This document shows positions 1 to 5,639 of a DNA stretch of 7,688 nt, piece by piece. The position numbers were made by a program, and so were the translations under genes. Location: assembly GCA_031263805.1 (NCBI GenBank), contig JAISFB010000135.1, positions 1 through 7,688 on the forward strand, in the 5' to 3' direction. How positions within the stretch are numbered: the stretch's first letter is position 1; each line of letters starts with the position of its first letter. A model generated the notes under the pieces. It worked only from the letters and a program-made list of their open reading frames with translations, was not told where the DNA came from and made no database searches. This DNA comes from Oscillospiraceae bacterium. GTDB taxonomy: Bacteria; Bacillota; Clostridia; Oscillospirales; Oscillospiraceae.

Positions 1-159
1 TCGATTTTGCCGTATGAGGATTGCTGCACCGTATTCACGCCTCGCCGCCCCGCGACAAGGCCGAGGCTTGAAAAAATACGGGAGGCGGAAGCGGCGCTCG
101 ACGTCGAGAACCTGACGGCAGATGCGCTCGCGAACATCGAACGCGTCACGTTTGAGTAA
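1..159 (+). CDS. thiI: tRNA 4-thiouridine synthetase ThiI, C-terminal end (partial)
   Basis: Frame 1 is open from the window edge to a TAA at 157-159, giving 52 residues. It begins [20 protein letters not shown], which matches the conserved C-terminal end of the ThiI thiouridylase domain: the PYEDCCT(I/V)F.P...P.T.P block, followed by a charged helical tail ([10 protein letters not shown]). ThiI uses ATP to adenylate U8 of tRNA and transfers sulfur from a cysteine desulfurase to make 4-thiouridine. In some bacteria it also serves thiazole synthesis. The N-terminal ferredoxin-like, THUMP and PP-loop domains lie outside the window, so integrity cannot be judged. The pattern looks like the Gram-positive ThiI, which ends here without the rhodanese extension found in enterobacteria. 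cinA starts 15 nt downstream with its own strong ribosome binding site, so the two are probably co-transcribed. Confidence 0.88.
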   Translation, partial: SILPYEDCCTVFTPRRPATRPRLEKIREAEAALDVENLTADALANIERVTFE

Positions 160-174
160 TTAGGAGGCAGGAAT

Positions 175-1428
175 ATGTCATACATCGCTGAAATAATAGG
201 CGTCGGAACAGAGCTTCTGCTCGGGAACATCGTGAACACGGACGCGCGGGACGTGTCGCAGGCGCTGTCCCGGCTCGGGATAAACGTCTATTTCCACACC
301 GTCGTCGGCGACAATCCGGAGCGATTGAAGCAGGCCGTCGCCGTCGCGCGCGAACGCGCCGACATCATCATCACAACAGGCGGGCTCGGCCCGACGTATG
401 ACGACCTCACGAAGCAGACGCTCGCCGAGGCGTTCGGCAAAAAACTGCTTTTCGACGAAGCCGAGGCCGAGAAAATACGCGGCTTTTTCCGCGACCGCCT
501 CGGACGGCTTGAGATCACAGAGAACAATTTCCGTCAGGCGATGCTGCCGGAGGGGTGCGTCGTGTTTGACAACGGCTGCGGCACCGCGCCCGGCTGCGCG
601 TTTGAGGCCGACGGAAAGCACGTGCTGATGCTGCCCGGCCCGCCGCGCGAGTGCCGCGCGATGATAGAGTCCGGGATGCTCCCGTACCTGAAAAAGCTCG
701 CCGGAGACGAAATTTTCTCGCACAACATCCACGTGTTCGGGCTCGGCGAGTCCGCCGTGGAGGCGAGGCTGCACGAGCTTATGGAAACGTCCTCAAATCC
801 GACGCTCGCGCCGTATGCCAAGGATTATGAGACCATGCTGCGCGTCACGGCGCGCGCCGGCTCACAACGCGCCGCTGACGAGCTTATGCGCCCGGTGCTC
901 GAGCGCGTCACGGCGGCGCTCGGCGACCTCGTCTACGGCGTGGACACCGATTCCCTCGAAAACACGGTGATAACGCTGCTGCGCGAGCGCGGACATACCC
1001 TCGCCGCCGCGGAATCCTGCACGGGCGGGCTTTTAGCCAAGCGCCTGACGGATATTCCGGGCGCATCGCGCGTATTTCTCGGCGGCGTGACGGCGTACAC
1101 GAACGAGGCGAAAACAAAGCTCGCCGGCGTGCCGCGCGAGACCGTCGAAGCTTACGGCGCGGTCAGCCGCGAAACGGCGGAGGCTCTCGCGCAAGGCGTT
1201 CGGGAAAAGCTCGGGGCCTCGCTCGGCATCGGGATAACGGGCGTCGCCGGCCCCGGAGACGACGAATTCGGGAATCCGGAGGGGCGGATTTTCATAACGC
1301 TCGCCTCGGGGGACGCGCTCGTCACGCGCTCGCTCGACCTCTATTATGACCGCGAGCGCATCAGGCTCGCCGCGGCGAGCCACGCGCTCGATATGGCGCG
1401 GCGCTATCTCACGGGCGCGCCGTTGTGA
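175..1428 (+). CDS. cinA: CinA family protein (MoCF-like domain plus nicotinamide-nucleotide amidase)
   Basis: This 417-residue protein has the full two-domain CinA layout at the usual family length. The N-terminal MptB/MoCF-like domain (about residues 3-170) starts AEIIGVGTELLLG and carries TTGGLGPTYDDLT at 67-79 and LPGPPREC at 153-160. A linker domain follows. The C-terminal amidase domain (about 262-415) has AESCTGG at 279-285, where the Ser is the family nucleophile, then YTNEAKTKLAGV at 308-319 and GITGVAGPG at 353-361. The family deamidates nicotinamide mononucleotide to nicotinate mononucleotide in pyridine nucleotide salvage; the N-terminal domain has ADP-ribose pyrophosphatase activity in some members. 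In Firmicutes and pneumococci the gene is competence- or damage-associated. The usual GPGGG after the amidase motif is GPGDD here, a mild variant. The ATG at 175 is supported by AGGAGG at 162-167. The protein is cytosolic. Confidence 0.96.
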   Translation: MSYIAEIIGVGTELLLGNIVNTDARDVSQALSRLGINVYFHTVVGDNPERLKQAVAVARERADIIITTGGLGPTYDDLTKQTLAEAFGKKLLFDEAEAEKIRGFFRDRLGRLEITENNFRQAMLPEGCVVFDNGCGTAPGCAFEADGKHVLMLPGPPRECRAMIESGMLPYLKKLAGDEIFSHNIHVFGLGESAVEARLHELMETSSNPTLAPYAKDYETMLRVTARAGSQRAADELMRPVLERVTAALGDLVYGVDTDSLENTVITLLRERGHTLAAAESCTGGLLAKRLTDIPGASRVFLGGVTAYTNEAKTKLAGVPRETVEAYGAVSRETAEALAQGVREKLGASLGIGITGVAGPGDDEFGNPEGRIFITLASGDALVTRSLDLYYDRERIRLAAASHALDMARRYLTGAPL

Positions 1429-1530
1429 AAGCGTCGCGGGCGCGGTACGAAACGCTCTCACAACAACGCCGAAGCGGTCATAGAATACCCCGTAAGCGCA
1501 AATTCCGATAACTGGATGGGGGTACATAAA

Positions 1531-1899
1531 ATGAGCGCGTTTATCGAAATAATTCTTGAGGGTCTCGCGTCCGCCGCTCCGTTTTTGGCGGCCTCCGCCC
1601 TGCTTTTGGCGGCGGCGGCGTTTTGGATAAAGCTCCGCCGGGTGCTGTTCACGCCCGTCAGCCTTCCGCGCGGGGCGGAGCTTAAAACGGTGCTCTCCGT
1701 TTCCGGCGACGGCGACGGGTTGGAGCGCTCGGTCGGCAGCCTGCTGTGGCTCTGCGAGACGGCGGGGCTTGAGGGCGGGATAATCATTGAGGACCGCGGG
1801 CTCACCGGCGACGGCGCGCGCATAGCGCGTTTGCTCGAGGCCGACAACGCGGACGTCACCGTAATGGGGAGTGATACATACTGGACAGAGAAAAGATAA
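1531..1899 (+). CDS. Small single-pass membrane protein of unknown function
   Basis: This encodes 122 residues, and I do not recognise the family. Residues about 12-33 form one strongly hydrophobic, Ala/Leu-rich segment (LASAAPFLAASALLLAAAAF) followed by a basic stop (KLRR). That predicts an N-out/C-in single-pass anchor rather than a cleaved signal peptide. The cytosolic tail of about 80 residues looks like a small alpha/beta unit: TVLSVSGDGDGLE (53-65), a helix GSLLWLCETAGL, IIIEDRG (84-90), helix ARIARLLEA, then ADVTVMG. The pattern of strand, acidic loop, helix, strand loosely resembles the start of a nucleotide-sugar transferase Rossmann fold, but it is too short to be an enzyme alone. 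I prefer the ATG at 1531 over an in-frame ATG at 1516 because a purine run (GGGGG at about 1518-1522) sits 8 nt before it. Its end overlaps the probable recD2 start, suggesting translational coupling. Confidence 0.7.
   Translation: MSAFIEIILEGLASAAPFLAASALLLAAAAFWIKLRRVLFTPVSLPRGAELKTVLSVSGDGDGLERSVGSLLWLCETAGLEGGIIIEDRGLTGDGARIARLLEADNADVTVMGSDTYWTEKR
1866..1883 (+). promoter_or_regulatory. Ribosome binding site and probable CTG start of recD2
   Basis: GGGGAG at 1866-1871 lies 9 nt ahead of CTG at 1881-1883. This is normal spacing, inside the last codons of the upstream membrane-protein gene. The in-frame TGA at 1872-1874 rules out any start further upstream, leaving only ATA 1878 or CTG 1881 before GTG 1914. 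The site would couple recD2 translation to ribosomes finishing the gene that stops at 1899. This is inference from spacing and family N-terminal conservation. Confidence 0.5.
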
Positions 1900-4130
1900 A
1901 GCTGCGCGGAGTCGTGGTCTCCGTCGTATTCCGCAATCAGGAAAATGGCTACAGCGTTATAAAGCTCGACGCGCCGCCCGCAGCGGAGGCGTTCACCGCC
2001 GTGGGCTGCCTGCCGGACGTGTTCCCGGGAGAGACTATAGAGCTTGAGGGCGAATGGACGGCGCACCATTCCTACGGACAGCAGTTCCGCGCCGACAGCT
2101 TCACACACTCGGCGCCCGAGGGGCCGGAGGCGATATTCCGCTATCTCGCCTCCGGCGTGATACGCGGCATCGGCCCCGGCAGGGCGCGCGAGATCGTCGA
2201 AAAATTCGGGGAAAACTCTCTCGACATCCTCGAGTCCTCGCCGGAAAGGCTCGCCGAGGTACGCGGGATAACGCGCGCCTCGGCGCGGCAGCTTTCGCAG
2301 GATTTCCGCCGCAAGGCGGGCGTGCGCCGGCTTATCGACTCGCTCGGCGGCTACGGGATATCGGCGCTCGTCGCCATGCGTCTTTACGGCGCGCTCGGCG
2401 ACGAGGCGATGGAATACCTGTCCGAAAATCCTTACGCGATGACGGATTCCGTGTTCGGCGCGGAATTTCACGAGGCCGACCGTATGGCGCTCTCGCTCGG
2501 CTTCGAGTCCGACTGCCCGGAGCGCCTTGAGGCGGCGCTCGTCTTCGAGCTGCGCCACAATCTCAACAACGGGCATGTTTTCATCCCGACGGACAAGCTC
2601 GTCGCCGCGACGAATCAGCTCATATCGACGGGGGAGGAAGGGCTCCGCGAGGCGCTCGATATGCTGCACGACGACGGCGAGATAGTCCGCGAGGAGATTT
2701 CAGGCCTCGACGCGTGCTATCTGCGCGAAATGCGCGACGCGGAGGAATACGTCGCCGCGCGCCTGCTCTCGCTCGCGGACGAGGGAGATAAACCTGGCGG
2801 GCAAGCGCGTGAGATAAACGCCGACGCGCTCGTAGCCGAGATAGAAAACGCGCTCGGGGTGTCATACGCCGAGGGGCAGCTCGAAGCCGTCCGCTCAGCC
2901 GCGCTCGGGCGCGTTGTGGCGCTGACGGGCGGGCCCGGCACCGGCAAAACGACCTCCGTGCGCGGGATACTTGAGCTTTTCGACAGATTAGAGCTGAAAA
3001 CCTTGCTGTGCGCGCCGACGGGCCGAGCTGCCAAGCGCATGGGCGAGCTCGCGGGGCGCGGCGGGGCTATGACCGTTCACCGCGCGCTCGGCGCGCGTAT
3101 GGACGACCGCGGCGGACTGACCTTTGAGCACGGCCTCGCCAATCCGCTGAGGGCGGACGCCGTCATAGTTGACGAGGCGTCTATGCTCGACCTGCCGCTT
3201 ACGCGCGCGCTGCTTGAAGCTATGAAGCCCGGCTGCCGCCTCATACTCGTCGGCGATATGGATCAGCTTCCCGCCGTCGGGCCCGGCAACGTATTGTCCG
3301 ATATAATCAAAAGCGGGGTCGTGCCCGTCGTGCGGCTCACGGAGATTTTCCGTCAGGCGCGGCAGTCGGCAATTATACGCGCGGCCCATTCCGTAAACGG
3401 CGGCGAGCTGCCCGACCTTTCGGAAAAAAACTCGGATATGTTTTTCCTGAAACGCTCGACGCCCGCCGCGATATCGGACACGGTGGCGGAGCTTATGTCA
3501 AAGCGCCTGCCCGGAAATATGGGCATACCCGCGCCGCAGATACAGGCGCTCACGCCGTCCCGCCGCGGAGAGGCCGGCACCGCGGCGCTCAACGCGCGCT
3601 TGCAGCAGGAGCTCAACCCGCCCTCGGGACGCCGCGAAAAGCCGTTCGGGAGCTTTGTGTTCCGCGAGGGAGACCGGGTGATGCAGATACGCAACGATTA
3701 TGATATAATGTGGACGGATGCCTCGGGCGCTTCGGGCAGCGGGGTGTACAACGGCGACCTCGGCGTCATATCGAAAATCGACTTGGCCGCCGAGACGCTT
3801 ACGGTCGAGTTCGACGACAAAGCCGTCGAATATATGTTCGAGCAGCTTGTGGATCTTGAGCCCGCCTACGCCATGACCGTCCACAAATCGCAGGGCAGCG
3901 AGTACCGCGCCGTTATTTTGGCGCTGCCGCCCGGCTCCCCGCGCCTCGCGACGCGCGCCGTGCTGTACACGGCGATAACGCGCGCGCGCGAGCTTTTGAT
4001 AATCGTCGGCAGCCCGGAGCTGCTAAGCGCGATGACGGCGAACGACAGGCGCCACCGGCGGTATTCCGGCTTGCGCGCGCGCCTCGTTCTCGGGGCCGCG
4101 CCGAAGACCGAGTCCGGTGACGCGCCGTGA
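1881..4130 (+). CDS. recD2: RecD2-type ATP-dependent 5'-3' DNA helicase (SF1B)
   Basis: This long helicase (749 residues from CTG 1881; 738 from GTG 1914) belongs to the RecD2/RecD-like family, which acts without RecBC in recombination, mismatch and replication-fork repair. An N-terminal beta-domain (LRGVVVSVVFRNQENGYSVI) precedes tandem helix-hairpin-helix DNA-binding motifs (GIGPGRAREIVEKFG and the following EVRGITRASARQL). The motor shows Walker A GGPGTGKTT with Lys at about 356, DEAS at 431-434, GDMDQLPAVGPGNV at about 458-471, TEIFRQA with Arg 491, TVHKSQGSEY at about 666-675 and LYTAITRARELLIIVG at 695-710 (numbered from 1881). All motifs look intact. No ATG, GTG or TTG precedes 1914 in frame, and GTG 1914 would cut into the conserved first strand and has a GGAG only 2 nt away. 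CTG 1881 has GGGGAG at 1866-1871 ahead of it, and the frame is closed by TGA at 1872-1874. The 3' end overlaps comF by GTGA. Confidence 0.93.
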   Translation: MDREKIKLRGVVVSVVFRNQENGYSVIKLDAPPAAEAFTAVGCLPDVFPGETIELEGEWTAHHSYGQQFRADSFTHSAPEGPEAIFRYLASGVIRGIGPGRAREIVEKFGENSLDILESSPERLAEVRGITRASARQLSQDFRRKAGVRRLIDSLGGYGISALVAMRLYGALGDEAMEYLSENPYAMTDSVFGAEFHEADRMALSLGFESDCPERLEAALVFELRHNLNNGHVFIPTDKLVAATNQLISTGEEGLREALDMLHDDGEIVREEISGLDACYLREMRDAEEYVAARLLSLADEGDKPGGQAREINADALVAEIENALGVSYAEGQLEAVRSAALGRVVALTGGPGTGKTTSVRGILELFDRLELKTLLCAPTGRAAKRMGELAGRGGAMTVHRALGARMDDRGGLTFEHGLANPLRADAVIVDEASMLDLPLTRALLEAMKPGCRLILVGDMDQLPAVGPGNVLSDIIKSGVVPVVRLTEIFRQARQSAIIRAAHSVNGGELPDLSEKNSDMFFLKRSTPAAISDTVAELMSKRLPGNMGIPAPQIQALTPSRRGEAGTAALNARLQQELNPPSGRREKPFGSFVFREGDRVMQIRNDYDIMWTDASGASGSGVYNGDLGVISKIDLAAETLTVEFDDKAVEYMFEQLVDLEPAYAMTVHKSQGSEYRAVILALPPGSPRLATRAVLYTAITRARELLIIVGSPELLSAMTANDRRHRRYSGLRARLVLGAAPKTESGDAP

Positions 4131-4777
4131 TCCGCCCGCTCCGCTTTATAATAGACCTGCTTTTTCCGCCGAAATGCTGTTTTTGCGGAAAAATCGTATT
4201 CACGCACCGCGACGACGTCTGCCCTGCCTGCTGGGAAACGCTGCCCGGACTGTCGGGCGGTGAGAGTCGGATAGAGTTCGCCGCACGTTGCGTCTCCGCG
4301 CTGAAATATGAGGGCGCCGTGCGCCGCGGCTTTCTGCGCTACAAATTCTCCGGCGACTATTGGCTCGGCGAGGTGTTCGGCGAAATACTCGCCGGCGTCG
4401 TGTTCGAGGCGCTCGACGGGGAATTTGACGCCGTGACGTGGGTCCCGCTCTCCGCCCGCCGCCGCCGCTCCAGAGGGTACGACCAGGCGAAAATACTCGC
4501 GGATACGGTCGCCGGGCTGCTCGGATTCCCGCTTATACCGTCGCTCGCGAAGAAGCGCGACACCGCCGCGAACTCGTCGCTCAAAAACGCGGACGAGCGC
4601 GCGCCGAACGTCTCCGGCGCCTATGAGACGCTGCCCGGCATAGAAAATCTCCGTCTGCTCTTGATCGACGACGTCCTCACGACGGGCGCGACACTGTCCG
4701 AGTGCGCGGGTACGCTTCTCCGCGGCGGCGCGTCGCGCGTAGTGTGCGCGACCTTCGCCGAAGCGGACGGAACATAG
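4127..4777 (+). CDS. comF: ComF family phosphoribosyltransferase-like protein
   Basis: This 216-residue protein has the typical ComF length and layout. An N-terminal zinc ribbon has cysteines at 17/20 and 32/35 (PKCCFCG and VCPACW). A middle segment contains ALKYEGAVRRGFLRYKFSGD. The type I phosphoribosyltransferase domain carries the VPLSARRRRSRGYDQA block (106-121), SSLKNADERAPNVSGAY (150-166) and the PRPP-loop signature LLLIDDVLTTGATLSE (177-192). ComF is a cytosolic protein needed for uptake of transforming DNA in Bacillus and Haemophilus, and it interacts with the DprA/ComFA machinery. Homologues also occur in many bacteria not known to be competent, where the role is unclear. ComFA is not in the window. 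Translation starts at GTG 4127, overlapping the recD2 stop as GTGA, so it is very likely coupled to recD2 translation. No obvious terminator follows the stop. Confidence 0.93.
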   Translation: MIRPLRFIIDLLFPPKCCFCGKIVFTHRDDVCPACWETLPGLSGGESRIEFAARCVSALKYEGAVRRGFLRYKFSGDYWLGEVFGEILAGVVFEALDGEFDAVTWVPLSARRRRSRGYDQAKILADTVAGLLGFPLIPSLAKKRDTAANSSLKNADERAPNVSGAYETLPGIENLRLLLIDDVLTTGATLSECAGTLLRGGASRVVCATFAEADGT

Positions 4778-4787
4778 TCTGTTGTTC

Positions 4788-4817
4788 GTAGGGACGGACG
4801 CACAGATCCGCCTCTAC
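4788..4817. repeat. Imperfect palindrome after comF
   Basis: Bases 4788-4798 (GTAGGGACGGA) pair with 4807-4817 (TCCGCCTCTAC), with one mismatch (A4794/C4811) and one G-T pair, around an 8-nt loop. No T-run follows on either strand, so it does not look like an intrinsic terminator. The shape resembles small palindromic elements scattered between genes in some clostridia, but from one copy I cannot show that it is repeated. It marks the left side of the toxin-antitoxin insertion. Confidence 0.5.
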
Positions 4818-4831
4818 ATAAAAAATTATGC

Positions 4832-4860
4832 TTGACAACTAAAGTTCGGAAACGCATAAT
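4832..4860 (+). promoter_or_regulatory. Sigma-A-type promoter of the toxin-antitoxin operon
   Basis: A perfect -35 box TTGACA at 4832-4837 and a -10 box CATAAT at 4855-4860 are separated by the ideal 17 bp. It sits about 60 nt before the antitoxin ATG. It is the best housekeeping promoter in the window and suggests the pair is transcribed on its own rather than from the comF operon. A second TATAAT at 4873-4878 has no matching -35. Confidence 0.72.
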
Positions 4861-4885
4861 ACGCATTGGGTGTATAATATGGATA
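4856..4885. promoter_or_regulatory. Candidate antitoxin operator: direct repeats over the -10
   Basis: Two 12-bp direct repeats, ATAATACGCATT (4856-4867) and ATAATATGGATA (4874-4885), match at 9 of 12 positions and lie 18 bp apart. They cover the -10 box and the expected transcription start. Antitoxins of this type usually repress their own promoter by binding repeated sites there, so these are plausible operators. This is inference only. Confidence 0.33.
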
Positions 4886-4921
4886 TAGCAAGCGCCCGGC
4901 GCGAAAAGGAGCGTAAATTTT

Positions 4922-5218
4922 ATGGCTGAAATAAATATGACCGATTTCATAGGGAACGTGTCCCAAATAGCGGAACGGGTCGGCAGGAACGGCCAGCCGG
5001 TCGTTATCAGAGGCAACGGCTTCGGTGATTTGGTGCTGATTCCCCGCGCCGACTACGAAAGCCACCGCGAGGCCGCTATGGTTTTTGGCGATTTGTGCGA
5101 CACATTGGACGAGCGTGCGAGCGAGGCGAAAAGGACGGATAGGACTGTCAGCCACGATACCGTGATGAAAACGGCAAGGGATATAATAGGTGAAAGCTAC
5201 CGCCGAGCCAATGTATAG
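4922..5218 (+). CDS. Phd/YefM-like type II antitoxin
   Basis: This 98-residue acidic-to-neutral small protein resembles Phd/YefM antitoxins. The N-terminal part (NMTDFIGNVSQIAERV, then GQPVVIRGNGFGDLVLIPRA) fits the Phd fold: a helix, then a beta-hairpin carrying 'pVvI..nG..d.VLIp...Y', which dimerises and binds DNA. The C-terminal half (SHREAAMVFGDLCDTLDERA and on) is predicted helical and charged, as expected for the segment that wraps and neutralises the toxin. The ATG at 4922 has AAGGAG at 4906-4911 upstream. The stop codon overlaps the toxin start, the classic antitoxin-first order, which favours antitoxin excess. It is likely an autorepressor of the promoter at 4832-4860. A divergent subfamily is possible, so the toxin partner supports the call more than this sequence does. 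Confidence 0.78.
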   Translation: MAEINMTDFIGNVSQIAERVGRNGQPVVIRGNGFGDLVLIPRADYESHREAAMVFGDLCDTLDERASEAKRTDRTVSHDTVMKTARDIIGESYRRANV

Positions 5219-5528
5219 TTTGAAATATCTGCCGTCAGCGGAACAGGATTTGCTGGACATCGTCACTTACATCGCCGTCGATTTGCTCAACCCCAAAGCC
5301 GCTGAGGATTTAGTCGATCTCTACGATCACAAAATGGAGTTGCTCTGCGAGGGCGTTTGGCGCGGGCAGCCGTTGCGCGGACGTTTGCCCGAGCGCATCC
5401 GTGAGTACGGCTATCATTGGGTCGCCGTCAACAATTATTTAGTGTTCTACACCTACGACGAAGACAATATGAGGATTCTCATACATCATATTTGTTACGG
5501 CAAGCGAGACTTGAGCAAGCTGCTATAG
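5211..5528 (+). CDS. RelE/ParE-family toxin
   Basis: From ATG 5211 this gives 105 residues, typical for the ParE/RelE fold. The N-terminus MYSLKYLPSAEQDLLDIVTY is the familiar first strand plus long helix. It is followed by a second helix (NPKAAEDLVDLYDHKMELL), the RGRLPERIREYGYHWVAV stretch, the core strand NNYLVFYTYDEDNMRILIHH and the C-terminal YGKRDLSKLL. RelE members cut mRNA in the ribosome and ParE members poison DNA gyrase. Sequence reading alone does not separate them, though the N-terminus looks more ParE-like. A GTG at 5190 would add seven residues (MKATAEP) before the conserved start, so I prefer 5211, which overlaps the antitoxin end by 8 nt and would use coupled translation. No frameshift or missing core segment is seen, so it is probably functional. 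Confidence 0.85.
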   Translation: MYSLKYLPSAEQDLLDIVTYIAVDLLNPKAAEDLVDLYDHKMELLCEGVWRGQPLRGRLPERIREYGYHWVAVNNYLVFYTYDEDNMRILIHHICYGKRDLSKLL

Positions 5529-5585
5529 ACCGCAAGCGGTTAGTACGGCCTATGCACGCCCGGAGGCGGGTACTGATTAACCGCT
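5529..5585. repeat. Compound inverted repeat between toxin gene and mreB
   Basis: Two mutually exclusive structures can form here. A small hairpin ACCGC-AA-GCGGT spans 5529-5540 directly after the toxin stop. A larger one pairs AGCGGTTAGTAC (5535-5546) with GTACT (5570-5574) plus AACCGCT (5579-5585), with a 4-nt bulge GATT. Inside it a third stem CCCG-GAGG-CGGG spans 5559-5570. No T-run follows, so it is not a classic terminator. It may be a dispersed palindromic element or a structured 5' leader of mreB. Confidence 0.55.
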
Positions 5586-5597
5586 GCCGCCTGTGGA

Positions 5598-5603
5598 TAT
5601 AAT
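5598..5603 (+). promoter_or_regulatory. Candidate -10 box for mreB
   Basis: TATAAT at 5598-5603 is a consensus -10 box 36 nt before the mreB start. The -35 region at about 5574-5580 (TGATTAA) is a poor match and overlaps the inverted repeat. If used, this promoter would need an activator or be weak. The assignment rests mainly on position. Confidence 0.3.
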
Positions 5604-5639
5604 CAATACGGCATAATTCAGGAATTTTGGAGGCTCACA

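Noticed and set aside
178..774. Minus-strand open frame opposite cinA
   Set aside because: It is antisense to the conserved N-terminal domain of CinA and has no homology-like pattern.
1479..1487. Sigma-K-like -10 (CATAGAATA) upstream of the small membrane protein gene
   Set aside because: It fits CATAnnnTA, but the AC -35 element at exactly 16 bp is missing and such short patterns are frequent by chance.
1458..2669. Long minus-strand open frame (403 codons) opposite recD2
   Set aside because: It is the antisense shadow of a GC-rich coding region. It is Arg-rich with no recognisable domain, and the plus strand carries intact helicase motifs.
3704..3709. TATAAT inside recD2 as an internal promoter
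   Set aside because: It lies in coding sequence, encodes conserved-region residues, and has no -35 box at proper spacing.
4788..4817. Intrinsic terminator for comF
   Set aside because: The stem has a mismatch and a G-T pair, and an A-run rather than a T-run follows.
4873..4878. Second TATAAT as the toxin-antitoxin -10 box
   Set aside because: No -35-like hexamer lies 16-18 bp upstream, whereas TTGACA pairs perfectly with CATAAT at 4855.
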